From Campylobacterales bacterium (lineage in GTDB: Bacteria; Campylobacterota; Campylobacteria; Campylobacterales; Sulfurimonadaceae): 64,000 nucleotides of DNA. The stretch lies in contig JAPLGM010000015.1 of the NCBI GenBank assembly GCA_026390165.1, positions 124,001 to 188,000 on the forward strand, in the 5' to 3' direction. The number at the start of each line of letters is the position of its first letter. Positions within the stretch are counted from its first letter, which is position 1. The notes under the pieces are model-generated. The model did no database searches. It had not been told where the DNA came from and was given only the letters and a program-made list of their open reading frames with translations. The position numbers and the translations under genes were made by a program. This document shows positions 55,414 through 64,000 of the stretch, piece by piece.

Positions 55414-55827
55414 CTAGTTTTCTTGGGCGATCATTTTTTTATAAATCTCCGCAGTCTCTTCAATATTTTTACGTGATGCAGGCTTGCGAGCAGCCATATA
55501 GCCCTTGATCTTTCCATTCGCATCAACCATAGGAGAGACTTCAGTATCAACCCAGTAATATTTTCCATCTTTACGGAGATTTTTAACCAACCCATGCCAG
55601 ATCGTCCCTGATTGGATCGTCTTCCACACTTGTTCAAATGCCGCTTTTGGCATATCCGGATGGCGGATGATATTGTGAGGCTGACCTACAAGCTCATTTT
55701 GGGCGTAACCCGAAATTTCACAGAATTTTCGATTGGCAAATGTGATAATACCGTCTAAATCTGTTTCACTCACGATAGCGCGCCCTTCAAAAAAATATTC
55801 TTCATCCACCGGAACGGGTCTTTCCAT
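55414..55827 (-). CDS. PAS-domain sensor protein (Aer-like, single domain)
   Basis: This 137-residue protein is a stand-alone PAS domain of the Aer type: IVSETDLDGIITFANRKFCE, GYAQNELVGQPHNIIRHPDM and GTIWHGLVKNLRKDGKYYWV. Such domains often bind FAD and report redox state. It is the first gene of the phosphorelay operon, 11 bases before the HPt gene, with a CCAAGGAG site. It may feed a redox signal to the HPt/kinase proteins, by contact rather than by phosphate. Confidence 0.9.
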   Translation of the reverse strand: MERPVPVDEEYFFEGRAIVSETDLDGIITFANRKFCEISGYAQNELVGQPHNIIRHPDMPKAAFEQVWKTIQSGTIWHGLVKNLRKDGKYYWVDTEVSPMVDANGKIKGYMAARKPASRKNIEETAEIYKKMIAQEN

Positions 55828-55905
55828 AATTGAACTCCTTGGCTAAAAAGCTACTGAAAATATTTTGAATGGGTAGAATATGGCATAAACAAGGTAAAAC
55901 CATTC

Positions 55906-57711
55906 TTAGTTTGAGTTAAAAGCAGTTAAATCCTGAATAATTTTAGCCTCTTTTGCACCAATGAGTTCACTGAGTGTTTCGAATGAACCTTTTTGGATCT
56001 CCTCAAACGTACCATAGTAATCTAACAGTTTATGAATCTTGGGAAGGGTTATCCCTTTTAGGGAGAGAAATTTGGATTCTTGATCCCGTTTTAATTTGGT
56101 CTTTTGGTGAAAGGTGATGGCGCTTCGGTGTGCCTCATCTCGTAAAAGCTGAACAAATTGAAGCCGTTTATCGTACGGTTCTAAGCGCAGAGTATCGCCG
56201 TTAATGTGAAGAATATCGCGTGCAGACCCTTTGGCCCGGTGCGCCTTGGCATCGATCTTCTCTTTGCTGATGGCAATGACATCGAGGGTGATACCACTTG
56301 AGTAGAGGAGTTCAAGGGCGAGGGAACGGAGGGTTGAACCTCCATCGAGAATCCATAAATCAGGGGGGGGATTGGTTGCAAAAGCCTCGATACGACGACG
56401 GAGCATTTCCGACATTTGACCATACTCATCGCGTTCGTGGAGGTGGTATTGGCGGTAGCCATTTTTTTCAAAGGCTCCTTCGGCATAGACGACCATCGCC
56501 CCCACGGTCGCCACTCCTCCAAGGTGGGAGTTATCAAAGACCTCAATACGTTGAGGAATGTGTTCAAGCTCAAACAGCTCTTTGAGGGAGGTCAGTAAAT
56601 CGAGATTATTTAGTTTATGGGTTTTGAGAAGCTCTTGTGCATTCGTGAGGGCAAGGGTGGTGAGTTGTTTTTTAATCCCTATTTTTGGCGTTTCGAGTAG
56701 CGCTTTTTTCTCAAAGAGGATACTCAAATGCTCCTCAATCCAGTCGGACTCTTCAACGCAGTGGGCGGTCAGAATGGGGGCTATAATAGGAGGTTTTTCC
56801 GTGCCGTAATAATTGACTAATGCCCGCTCATACCCCTCATCGAGTGAGAAATTCTCATGAACAGCAAAAAAATCGTGGGAACTGGAGACGATTTTCCCCT
56901 CACGGATAAACAAACGAACGATACACCCTCTCCCCTCATGCGTAGCGATAGCGAATACATCGTACGCCACTTGACGTGCAAGATCAATTGTAGAGGTAAT
57001 CTCACTTTTTTCAATCCGCTCACATCGATCCCTCAATATCATCGCCTCTTCAAAACGGAGCTCTTCAGCATAGGTTTCCATTTTTTCGCGCAGTTTTGGG
57101 AGGAGGAGTTTTTTGTTTTGGATCCACGAGGTGGCGGTATCGACGAGGGTACGGTAATGAGCAACATCGACGGGAAATTCGCACGGGGCGAGGCATTGGT
57201 GCATTTGATAGAACAAACACCCTTTTTTCCCCTTGAGACAGCTCTTCTTTTGCACTAACGGGAGTAACTCATAGAGAGAATCGAGAATATCGCGTGCCCC
57301 TGTTGAAAAAGGGCCATAATAGTGGATCTTTTTCCCTTTGAGAATTTTACGGGTAATGTCGAAACGGGGATAATTTTCGTTGAGGTCGATGTAAATATAG
57401 GGATACGTTTTATCATCGCGCAAAAGAACATTGTATTTGGGTTTGAGCTGTTTGATGAGGGAGTTTTCGAGTATCAGGGCATCATTTTCATTTTCCACCA
57501 TGATGGTGTGAAGCGATACCGTTTCGGAGAGCATTTTTTGAATCCGCAACGAGAGGGTTATTTTGGGGGAGAGCTGCGGGGTGAGATTGAAATAGCTTTT
57601 GACCCGCTTGGAGAGATCTTTTGCTTTGCCGATGTAGAGGATGCGTCCCGCACCATCGAGATATTGGTATATGCCTGCACTGTGAGGGAGGCTTCGTATT
57701 TTCTCAATCAT
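55906..57711 (-). CDS. uvrC: UvrABC excinuclease subunit C
   Basis: This 601-residue protein makes the two incisions of nucleotide excision repair. It has the GIY-YIG domain ([20 protein letters not shown]) at the start, the Cys-rich segment ([20 protein letters not shown]) near 150, a UVR motif ([16 protein letters not shown]) near 215 and the RNase H-like 5' nuclease with [10 protein letters not shown] near 385. The ATG at 57711 was preferred to an upstream in-frame start because the family begins here. The final HhH region is short but present. Confidence 0.95.
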   Translation of the reverse strand: MIEKIRSLPHSAGIYQYLDGAGRILYIGKAKDLSKRVKSYFNLTPQLSPKITLSLRIQKMLSETVSLHTIMVENENDALILENSLIKQLKPKYNVLLRDDKTYPYIYIDLNENYPRFDITRKILKGKKIHYYGPFSTGARDILDSLYELLPLVQKKSCLKGKKGCLFYQMHQCLAPCEFPVDVAHYRTLVDTATSWIQNKKLLLPKLREKMETYAEELRFEEAMILRDRCERIEKSEITSTIDLARQVAYDVFAIATHEGRGCIVRLFIREGKIVSSSHDFFAVHENFSLDEGYERALVNYYGTEKPPIIAPILTAHCVEESDWIEEHLSILFEKKALLETPKIGIKKQLTTLALTNAQELLKTHKLNNLDLLTSLKELFELEHIPQRIEVFDNSHLGGVATVGAMVVYAEGAFEKNGYRQYHLHERDEYGQMSEMLRRRIEAFATNPPPDLWILDGGSTLRSLALELLYSSGITLDVIAISKEKIDAKAHRAKGSARDILHINGDTLRLEPYDKRLQFVQLLRDEAHRSAITFHQKTKLKRDQESKFLSLKGITLPKIHKLLDYYGTFEEIQKGSFETLSELIGAKEAKIIQDLTAFNSN

Positions 57712-57811
57712 TGTAATCACTACCCTTCTACACGTATTCCGTAACACCACTTAATCAAGTATTTATGCTAGCTATTATACCATCCACGTTTTAAGATACA
57801 GTGGAGAAATA

Positions 57812-57931
57812 ATGACCAAAATGGCAATTCTATTTTTAATGATGCTTACATTGGCACTTAGCGGATGTGGTTACAAAGCCTCTCCGTATTACGAAAAACC
57901 AGTATCACAGGAGAACAGCGATGCGTTATGA
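57812..57931 (+). CDS. lptM: LptM-like small lipoprotein, 39 residues
   Basis: A GGAG site precedes an ATG that encodes MTKMAILFLMMLTLALSGCG, then YKASPYYEKPVSQENS. The lipobox LSGC and the following GYK-x-PYYE fit LptM (YifL), which helps mature the LPS translocon protein LptD. It is too short for usual gene finders. It overlaps the nadB start by 11 bases, so the two are co-translated. Confidence 0.78.
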   Translation: MTKMAILFLMMLTLALSGCGYKASPYYEKPVSQENSDAL

Positions 57932-59372
57932 TGTGGTAATAATTGGTTCGGGGGTAGCTGGACTGCATGCGGCGATCGAGCTTCCTAAAAGTTTAAAAGT
58001 GTTGGTGATTAGTAAATCGCACCCGTGGGAGTGCAATACCTATTATGCCCAAGGGGGGGTTACGACGGCGTACGATGATGCCGATATACCGTTGCATATT
58101 AGCGATACGTTGGGTGCAGGCGCTGGCTTGTGTAACACCGATGCCGTCCGATTTATGAGCGAAAATTCCCAAGGGGTGATTCGTGATTTGATCTCTCGGG
58201 GGTTTGGATTCGATAAAGACGTTGCGGGTAATCTTCTCTATACCCAAGAAGCTGCCCATTCACGCAGTCGGATTTTACATGCGGGGGGAGATGCGACTGG
58301 GAGACATTTGCACCTCTTTTTGCTCCAACAAAACCCCCACCCGATGCTTTCGAATGCGACAGTCATTGATCTATTAATGGAAAATGATCAATGTTGTGGT
58401 GTGGAAGTATTGAGTGAGGGGGTTCGCCGTCTTATCCATGCCGACAATGTTATTATCGCCAGTGGCGGTGTCGGATCGCTGTATGCGTATCATACCAATT
58501 CCCATGCGATTAGTGCGGACATTCACGGTATCTGTACCGAAAAAGGGATTGAGCTTGAAAGTATGGAGATGATGCAGTTTCATCCCACCGTTTTTGTCTC
58601 AGGGACGGGGGCGCGAAAACTGCTCCTTACCGAAGCATTACGGGGTGAGGGGGCATGGGTTGTCGATGAAGAGGGGAAACGATTTTTGTTTGAGTACGAT
58701 GAGCGGGGAGAGATGGCGCCGCGTGATATTGTGAGTCGGGCGATATTTGATTACAAACAACGCACCTCCAGTCAAGTTTATATCTCGTGTGCCCATTTTG
58801 AGAAAGAGTATTTTCAAGGGCGTTTTCCCAATATTTTTAAAGCATTGGGAGATTTGGGGTATAACCTTCCCAAAGATCGTGTCCCTATCTCCCCTGCATT
58901 TCATTATGCAATCGGGGGAATTAAGAGTGATTTAGAAGGGCGTGTTCCTCATATCCAAGGGCTGTATGTTGTGGGAGAAGCTGCGTGTACGGGTGTTCAT
59001 GGAGCCAATAGACTGGCGAGTAATTCGTTGCTTGAGGGGCTTGTTTTCGGGAAACGAGCCGCCCAGACAATTGTGAATACGCCACACGCTCATTGTACGA
59101 AGAATTTTGAGATCGGGAAAGAACCCCTTGAAATACAGGGGGATAAAGAGAAAAAAGATGCTCTTCGTGTCTTGATGTGGGATAAAGTTTCTATTGTTCG
59201 AACGACGCACGGGTTGAATGATGCATTGGGTATTATCGAGGAGATGATGAATGAAGGGGTTGGACGACTGTTGAAACTGCGTCTTTTGAGTGCCCGTGCA
59301 ATTGTACAGTCGGCGTTAAAGCGGACGGAATCGATTGGGGTGCATTATATTACTGCAGACAGGGCAAAATGA
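57921..59372 (+). CDS. nadB: L-aspartate oxidase
   Basis: This 483-residue flavoenzyme oxidises aspartate to iminoaspartate for de novo NAD synthesis. The FAD motif YDVVIIGSGVAGLHAAIEL, CNTYYAQGGV near 35, HSRSRILHAGGDATGRH near 115, MMQFHPT near 215, AFHYAIGGIKSD near 325 and GANRLASNSLLEG near 365 are present; the succinate dehydrogenase family is related, but the order and size fit NadB. A CAGGAG site lies before the ATG at 57921. It overlaps both the lptM-like gene and the SulP gene (ATGA). Confidence 0.93.
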   Translation: MRYDVVIIGSGVAGLHAAIELPKSLKVLVISKSHPWECNTYYAQGGVTTAYDDADIPLHISDTLGAGAGLCNTDAVRFMSENSQGVIRDLISRGFGFDKDVAGNLLYTQEAAHSRSRILHAGGDATGRHLHLFLLQQNPHPMLSNATVIDLLMENDQCCGVEVLSEGVRRLIHADNVIIASGGVGSLYAYHTNSHAISADIHGICTEKGIELESMEMMQFHPTVFVSGTGARKLLLTEALRGEGAWVVDEEGKRFLFEYDERGEMAPRDIVSRAIFDYKQRTSSQVYISCAHFEKEYFQGRFPNIFKALGDLGYNLPKDRVPISPAFHYAIGGIKSDLEGRVPHIQGLYVVGEAACTGVHGANRLASNSLLEGLVFGKRAAQTIVNTPHAHCTKNFEIGKEPLEIQGDKEKKDALRVLMWDKVSIVRTTHGLNDALGIIEEMMNEGVGRLLKLRLLSARAIVQSALKRTESIGVHYITADRAK

Positions 59373-61033
59373 AAAAAAGCTTACTCAAGCTTTTTGAGCC
59401 AAAACTAATCACCTATATCCGAAAAAATGGTTATGAAACAGGTGATTTTTTCAAAGATGCTCTTGCGGGGTTATCGGTAGCGATTGTCGCTTTGCCACTT
59501 GCCATGGCAATCGCTATTGCCTCGAATCTTCCTCCTGAGAGAGGATTATTCACCGCAATCGTAGCGGGACTCATTATCTCTTTGATGGGGGGAAGCCGTT
59601 TCCAGATAGGGGGTCCTACGGCTGCATTTATTGTTACTGTCGCTTTGGTTGCTATGAAGCACGGGTATGAAGGGCTGGTCTTGGCGACGATTATGGCGGG
59701 GATACTCCTCATCATTATGGCATTTTTCAAAGCTGGAGAGTTGATTAAATTTATCCCTTATCCCGTTATTGTTGGATTTACTTCAGGGATAGCACTCTTG
59801 ATATTCTTTTCACAACTGCGCGATTTTTTTGGTTTAGAGGTTACAACTATGCCTCCTGATTTTATTGATAAACTGGTGCTCTACGTCACGCACTTGCATC
59901 AAACCAATCCTTATGCCGTCGTTGTTGCTTTGATCTCTATCGGTATTATTATTTTTATGAAGAGGATATATCCAAAGATTCCGGGTCCGATAGTTGTTGT
60001 CACTCTCTCCGCATTATCCGTATGGCTTTTTAATATACCTATCGATACGATAGAGAGCCGTTTTGGGGCTATCCCCTCGATGCTTCCCACCCCAACATTT
60101 CCTGTGATTACGTTTGAAAAAATTCGACTGCTATTTCCCGATGCGATGACAATTGCACTTCTTGCCGCCATTGAATCACTCCTCTCGGCAGTCGTTGCTG
60201 ATGGGATGGCAGGGACGAAACATAAACCCAATACGGAGCTGTTGGCGCAAGGGATAGCCAATATCGCTTCGTCAATCTTCGGTGGATTACCTGCTACGGG
60301 TGCAATCGCGAGAACAGCTACAAATATTAAAGTGGGTGCGATCTCTCCTATTTCAGGAATTATGCACGCTCTTTGGCTCTTTGGATTTATGCTATTGTTA
60401 GCCCCATTGATTGTTAAAATCCCCCTTGCGGCGTTGAGTGCTATTTTAATCGTGGTTGCGTGGAATATGTCGGAGATCAAACATATTAGATCCATTATGA
60501 AAGCTCCCCGTACAGATCAAGTTGTTTTGTTTGTGACCTTTGCATTGACGGTACTGGTTGATTTGAACGTTGCAATACAAGCGGGGATTGCATTGGCATC
60601 AATATTATTTATCCACTCTATGATGAACGCGGTGGAAATAAAATCGTATGATGACGAGGATGAGGAAAATGATGATCCTGATGCGACATCGAAAAAAATC
60701 ATCCCTAAAGGGGTTGAAGTCTATGAAATCAAAGGACCTCTTTTTTTCGGAATCGCTGAAAAACTGGTTGATACACTCTTACTTTTTGAACGGATGCCAC
60801 GTGTTTTTATCTTACGGCTTCGGCATGTACCGATGATTGATGCAGCAGGGCTTCATGCTCTTGAAACACTCAATAAACAACTGCAAGGGCAACACTCCGT
60901 ACTTATTCTTTCAGGGGTCAATAAAAATGTCCATAACTATATTAAAAAATCGGGATTAGATAAACAAATAGGAGAATGGAATATTGTCGATCATATCGAC
61001 AAAGCTATTGCCAGAGCAAAAGAGTGTTGCTAA
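59369..61033 (+). CDS. SulP-family anion transporter with STAS domain
   Basis: This 554-residue inner-membrane transporter has about 12-14 spans; FKDALAGLSVAIVALPLAMA opens the SulP core, with SRFQIGGPTAAFIVTV near 75 and LPATGAIARTATNIKVG near 310. A cytoplasmic STAS domain starts near 450 (VYEIKGPLFFGIAEKLVDT, and MIDAAGLHALETL). The family moves sulfate, bicarbonate or other anions. It overlaps nadB by four bases. A decayed second SulP gene and nhaD lie downstream, which fits a sodium-coupled bicarbonate system, though substrate cannot be read from sequence. Confidence 0.9.
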   Translation: MKKSLLKLFEPKLITYIRKNGYETGDFFKDALAGLSVAIVALPLAMAIAIASNLPPERGLFTAIVAGLIISLMGGSRFQIGGPTAAFIVTVALVAMKHGYEGLVLATIMAGILLIIMAFFKAGELIKFIPYPVIVGFTSGIALLIFFSQLRDFFGLEVTTMPPDFIDKLVLYVTHLHQTNPYAVVVALISIGIIIFMKRIYPKIPGPIVVVTLSALSVWLFNIPIDTIESRFGAIPSMLPTPTFPVITFEKIRLLFPDAMTIALLAAIESLLSAVVADGMAGTKHKPNTELLAQGIANIASSIFGGLPATGAIARTATNIKVGAISPISGIMHALWLFGFMLLLAPLIVKIPLAALSAILIVVAWNMSEIKHIRSIMKAPRTDQVVLFVTFALTVLVDLNVAIQAGIALASILFIHSMMNAVEIKSYDDEDEENDDPDATSKKIIPKGVEVYEIKGPLFFGIAEKLVDTLLLFERMPRVFILRLRHVPMIDAAGLHALETLNKQLQGQHSVLILSGVNKNVHNYIKKSGLDKQIGEWNIVDHIDKAIARAKECC

Positions 61034-61046
61034 AATAGCGGTCATA

Positions 61047-61352
61047 TTAGCTGGGAAGTATTAGAGAAGGAAGAATTTTTGGTGCTTTAATCCGAAGTTG
61101 TTTGTTAACATTCATTCGCCCATATACGACCTCAATGTCCGAAGGGGAAATACCAAACTCTTTTGCCAAAAATCGTACCATGTGATCAGTCGCTTTTCCT
61201 CCAACGGGTGCAGCGGTGACACTTACTTTGAGTTGGTTTCCTTTGGCTTTTCCGATGGCATCTCGTTTGGCGCTTGGGGTTCCTAAAATATTCAAAACGA
61301 GAATATTTACTTCCCATTGATAAAATACGTTAGCAAGATTTTTGGTTCTCAT
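61047..61352 (-). CDS. DUF167/YggU-family protein
   Basis: This 101-residue protein has the DUF167 core: LNILGTPSAKRDAIGKAKGN, LKVSVTAAPVGGKATDHMVRF and LAKEFGISPSDIEVVYG. Members are small alpha/beta proteins of unknown function found in most phyla, often near proC or yggT genes. It is convergent with the SulP gene, 13 bases apart. No further role is suggested by the context. Confidence 0.88.
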   Translation of the reverse strand: MRTKNLANVFYQWEVNILVLNILGTPSAKRDAIGKAKGNQLKVSVTAAPVGGKATDHMVRFLAKEFGISPSDIEVVYGRMNVNKQLRIKAPKILPSLILPS

Positions 61353-61398
61353 ATATTGAATCCTTTAAATCAATCAGTGCAGGTAGTATTATACCCTG

Positions 61399-61530
61399 TT
61401 GAAGCGGCTTGCTCATCATTTTAATCGTATCGGAGAGCTCATTATACCGACGATCATTGAAGGGATAAAGATTTTCTTAGCCGTTATCTTGGTTGTTTTG
61501 GCAACAAAGCTTTATGAAAGATTGACATAG
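61399..61530 (+). CDS. Possible small membrane protein or gene remnant, 43 residues
   Basis: From a TTG the frame reads (M)KRLAHHFNRIGELIIPTIIEG, then IKIFLAVILVVLATKLYERL, one clear membrane span with a charged end. The region has no good ribosome binding site, so it may be a real small protein or the end of a decayed gene. Its stop overlaps a TTGACA box at 61523. It lies in the 530-bp gap between DUF167 and nhaD. Confidence 0.3.
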   Translation: MKRLAHHFNRIGELIIPTIIEGIKIFLAVILVVLATKLYERLT

Positions 61531-61700
61531 TATTAACATCTATTAAAGTGCTTTTTAAGTAAAATGTACTACTTACAATCAAAAACTCTCTATTTTACTG
61601 TCACACTTTTCGAAATTATTTTTTCGTATTAAAAGGATGCTGCTTCGTGTCGCTTGGAGTGGTATTTGCATGGTAGATGAAAAATATTAGAGGGGCTTGT

Positions 61701-61851
61701 ATGCTAATTTTATCACTCAAGTAAGAGTGGTTCGGTAACATTCGAGGTGATATTCTCGCCGGTATTGTTGTCGCCCTTGCCCTTATTCCCGAAGCGTTTT
61801 GGCGTTCATGATAAACCCGATGAAATTGAAAAGGTAATGGGGGGGTATTAA
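61701..61851 (+). pseudogene. Remnant of a second SulP transporter gene
   Basis: ATG at 61701 gives MLILSLK and then a stop; past it, in frame, EWFGNIRGDILAGIVVALAL then IPEA (61725-61796) is the N-terminal signature of SulP transporters. The match ends abruptly. In another frame HDKPDEIEKVMGGY ends at a TAA at 61851 and could be the C-terminal tail of the same gene, implying a large internal deletion. The N-terminal part is clear, the tail is inference. nhaD starts 31 bases later. Confidence 0.7.
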
Positions 61852-61882
61852 AAAGTGCAAACTAATCACAAGGAAGTAAAAT

Positions 61883-63208
61883 ATGACAACAGCAATCGCT
61901 GAAGATGGTCTTGATTTAGCCGTCCACCCATTTGGATGGCTATTGCTCGCTATTTTCATCATAGGATATTATTTTATCGCGACGGAAGATAAATATCATC
62001 TCGATAAGGCGAAACCTGCTTTATTTATCGGAACGTTTATGTTTGTTCTGATCGGTGGATTTTATGCGTTTAATGGGTTGAACTTTCAGCCGTTTGAAAA
62101 TGAAATTTCCCATCTTATTTTAGAAATTGCCGAGATTTTCTTTTTCTTATTTGTTGCGATGACGTTTATTGAGGCATTGATTGAGCGCGGGGTTTTTGAT
62201 GCCCTTAAGTCAAAACTGATTGCAAAAGGGTACAGCTATCGGGAACTTTTTTGGATTACGGGAACTTTGGCATTTTTTATCTCGCCTATCGCGGACAATC
62301 TGACAACAGCTTTGATTCTTTCTACGGTTTTGTTAACGATTGAAAAAAACAACAAAGCCTTCTTGGTTCCAAGTGCGATCAATGTCGTCGTCGCGGCGAA
62401 TGCGGGAGGAGCTTGGAGTCCGTTTGGAGACATTACGACTCTTATGGTCTGGACAGCAGAAAAAGGGGTTTTCACCGATTTCCTCTATCTCTTTCCGGCG
62501 GTATTTATCGGATGGTTAATAACCGCATATCTCCTTAGCCGTTATGTCCCTGATCTGGATCCATTTAAAGAGGGAGATCCCGATACGGCTGAAAAAATTG
62601 AAATTCTTCAGGGGGGAAAAGTGATCATCGCTTTGGGGGTTGCTACGATTGCCTTAGCTGTTATCTGTAAACAAGTAATGCACTTGCCTCCGATGTGGGG
62701 GATGCTTTTTGGCTTATCGCTTTTGCAGTTGTACATGTACACGCTCAAAAAAAATCACCATCAAGATGTTGATATCTTTCGCGCAATGAGCAAAATTGAG
62801 AATAATACGCTACTCTTTTTCTTCGGTATTTTAGCAGCGGTTGGTGCGCTTCATTTTGCCGGATTTTTAGGACATGCAGCGAAGCTGTATGAACTTTTTG
62901 ATCCAACCATGGTAAATATTGGCATCGGGTTTTTATCCGCTATCGTGGACAATGTCCCTGTGATGTCGGCGGTACTAAAAGCGAATCCTTCTATCGATCA
63001 TGCCCAATGGATGTTGGTGACGATGACAGCCGGTATCGGCGGATCGCTGATTAGCTTCGGAAGTGCGGCAGGTGTTGGCGTGATGGGAAAAATGCACGGG
63101 ATTTATACGTTTGCATCGCATATTAAGCTGGCATGGACGGTCTTGGTTGGTTATATTATCTCTTTGAGTGTGTGGTATATTCAATTTATGATTTTGGGGT
63201 GGGGATAA
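61883..63208 (+). CDS. nhaD: Na+/H+ antiporter NhaD
   Basis: This 441-residue inner-membrane protein has about 12 hydrophobic spans and typical NhaD segments: FFISPIADNLTTALILSTVL near 130, VVVAANAGGAWSPFGDITTL near 170, GFLSAIVDNVPVMSAVL near 350 and GGSLISFGSAAGVGVMG near 390. It exports sodium in exchange for protons. An AAGGAAG site precedes the ATG. The remnant of a SulP gene lies immediately upstream, which suggests that an anion transporter and the antiporter were once co-expressed. Confidence 0.93.
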   Translation: MTTAIAEDGLDLAVHPFGWLLLAIFIIGYYFIATEDKYHLDKAKPALFIGTFMFVLIGGFYAFNGLNFQPFENEISHLILEIAEIFFFLFVAMTFIEALIERGVFDALKSKLIAKGYSYRELFWITGTLAFFISPIADNLTTALILSTVLLTIEKNNKAFLVPSAINVVVAANAGGAWSPFGDITTLMVWTAEKGVFTDFLYLFPAVFIGWLITAYLLSRYVPDLDPFKEGDPDTAEKIEILQGGKVIIALGVATIALAVICKQVMHLPPMWGMLFGLSLLQLYMYTLKKNHHQDVDIFRAMSKIENNTLLFFFGILAAVGALHFAGFLGHAAKLYELFDPTMVNIGIGFLSAIVDNVPVMSAVLKANPSIDHAQWMLVTMTAGIGGSLISFGSAAGVGVMGKMHGIYTFASHIKLAWTVLVGYIISLSVWYIQFMILGWG

Positions 63209-63255
63209 AAAAATATTTTTTATCCTCTGACTTACTGTTGCACTTATAACTTGGA

Positions 63256-64000
63256 TTAGCGAATAAAAATTTTTACATTATCATTTTTAATCCTCATTTG
63301 AAGCCATTTCTCGATTTGAATCCGTTCTTCTTTTTTAAGACGTTTTGACGAATTTGCATTGAGGATAAAACGGGTTTGACTCCGATTTTGATCTTTCGCG
63401 GCAGCATCATAATTTTGAGAGAGGAGAACATCATTAACTTTTGGAAAGAGTGTCTGCAGCTCATTTGGAATGGCAGTATAGTATTCCTTGCTGCGTGAGA
63501 GAAGGGCAATTTGCATTTTTAGTTGTTCAATTTGTTTCTCTTTATTTGAGAGATCGGCTCTACTGTTTTGATATAAATCGGTGATAATATCGGCTTTTAG
63601 GGTAGTTACATCAATACCTTCACGTTCACCATTTTGATACACTTTGAGTTTGGCTGTTTCCAAACCAGCATTAGCGAGACGTGCGCTGATATTGTTGAGT
63701 TCACTTTGAGGAATATGATCTCCGATTAAAAATACTTTAATATCATGGGCTACGGGATCAATTTTTATTTGAGCTACGTTAGTATTTTTAAAATTGAGCT
63801 GTTCGTTAACGAAAGTGGTGGCATTTGCTTTGAAGACCTGTTGCTTGACAAGCTGATAGGCTAAATAGGAGCTAGGGAGAATTGTAATTATCGCAATGGC
63901 TACAATATAGTGTTGCGCCCGTTTCGCGACATCGGGATCGACATATTTTTTTTCGGTAATACTAAATACGCGGACAATGATGAAAGCAGACAACGCGATA
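63256..64000 (-). CDS. DUF389-type membrane protein, C-terminal part (cut by window edge)
   Basis: The visible 247 residues start within or after the last membrane spans: YVDPDVAKRAQHYIVAIAII, then TILPSSYLAYQLVKQQ, followed by a periplasmic or cytoplasmic tail with NAGLETAKLKVYQNGEREG and a coiled coil (LSNKEKQIEQLKMQIALLSR). This is the end of DUF389 (TIGR00341-type) proteins as I recall them. The reading frame stays open to the window end, so a TTG at 63993 is unlikely to be the start. It is convergent with nhaD. The function of the family is unknown. Confidence 0.65.
   Translation of the reverse strand, partial: IALSAFIIVRVFSITEKKYVDPDVAKRAQHYIVAIAIITILPSSYLAYQLVKQQVFKANATTFVNEQLNFKNTNVAQIKIDPVAHDIKVFLIGDHIPQSELNNISARLANAGLETAKLKVYQNGEREGIDVTTLKADIITDLYQNSRADLSNKEKQIEQLKMQIALLSRSKEYYTAIPNELQTLFPKVNDVLLSQNYDAAAKDQNRSQTRFILNANSSKRLKKEERIQIEKWLQMRIKNDNVKIFIR

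Noticed and set aside
59911-60495. 194-codon ORF antisense to the SulP gene
   Set aside because: Its composition mirrors the hydrophobic spans of SulP on the other strand; no ribosome binding site or domain is present.

Overview
The window reads as chromosomal DNA of a Campylobacterota (Epsilonproteobacteria) member, most likely a free-living Sulfurimonas/Sulfuricurvum-type chemolithotroph. The evidence is family content and gene order: a CheZ of the Helicobacter/Campylobacter type between glnA and a U32 peptidase, an HP0268-family protein directly before miaB, the block proC-fliW-bamD-lon, a XerH-type recombinase, MqnC of the futalosine menaquinone route, and a non-adenylylatable GlnA. Coding density is high, many starts overlap the preceding stop (ATGA, GTGA, TAATG), and the DNA is moderately AT-rich.

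Layout. 1-5.1 kb: U32 peptidase (cut by the window edge), cheZ, hisJ, glnA, pckA. 5.1-7.4 kb: accessory patch with a PIN-domain toxin-antitoxin pair, the in-frame 3' remnant of an AAA ATPase gene, two matched palindromes and an intact AAA ATPase. 7.4-9.9 kb: three type IV (pseudo)pilin genes, then an unusual non-coding stretch with a truncated repeat, a strong candidate structured RNA of about 300 nt, two tiny overlapping ORFs, a truncated priA start and tRNA-Arg. 9.9-15.3 kb: rsfS, nadD, gapA-pgk-tpiA, fabI, a lipoprotein. 15.5-25.4 kb: major porin, an orphan peptide-type ABC permease, nusA, HP0268-miaB-DUF374-xerH, a pilMNO-like trio, proC and fliW. 25.5-40.9 kb: bamD, lon, tilS, rimO, two flavoproteins, a PA2779/PA2778-like pair, kdsA-ribH-nusB-mqnC-M16-recG. 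40.9-49.9 kb: three minor pilin-like genes and a 1720-residue MshQ-like surface protein, split by a cassette of small toxin-antitoxin-type genes. 50.2-55.8 kb: a four-gene phosphorelay (PAS protein, HPt protein, NIT-type hybrid kinase, receiver). 55.9-64 kb: uvrC, lptM-like lipoprotein, nadB, SulP transporter, DUF167, a decayed second SulP gene, nhaD and a DUF389-type membrane protein cut by the window end.

How the genes work together. The core is glycolysis/gluconeogenesis (pckA, gapA, pgk, tpiA), nitrogen assimilation (glnA), cofactor synthesis (nadB, nadD, ribH, mqnC), envelope building (kdsA, bamD, fabI, lptM) and RNA or ribosome maturation (miaB, rimO, tilS, nusA, nusB, rsfS). Two pilus-related loci plus the pilMNO-like trio suggest a surface or DNA-uptake filament with a large tip or adhesin protein. 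SulP, NhaD and DUF389 neighbours suggest ion-coupled anion (possibly bicarbonate) transport.

The most unusual items are the structured RNA at about 9.03-9.33 kb, a dispersed two-hairpin repeat found after glnA and, inverted, between pgk and tpiA, the AAA-ATPase remnant fused in frame behind a PIN toxin, the truncated priA, and a CheZ with a CheY-binding-like peptide at each end.
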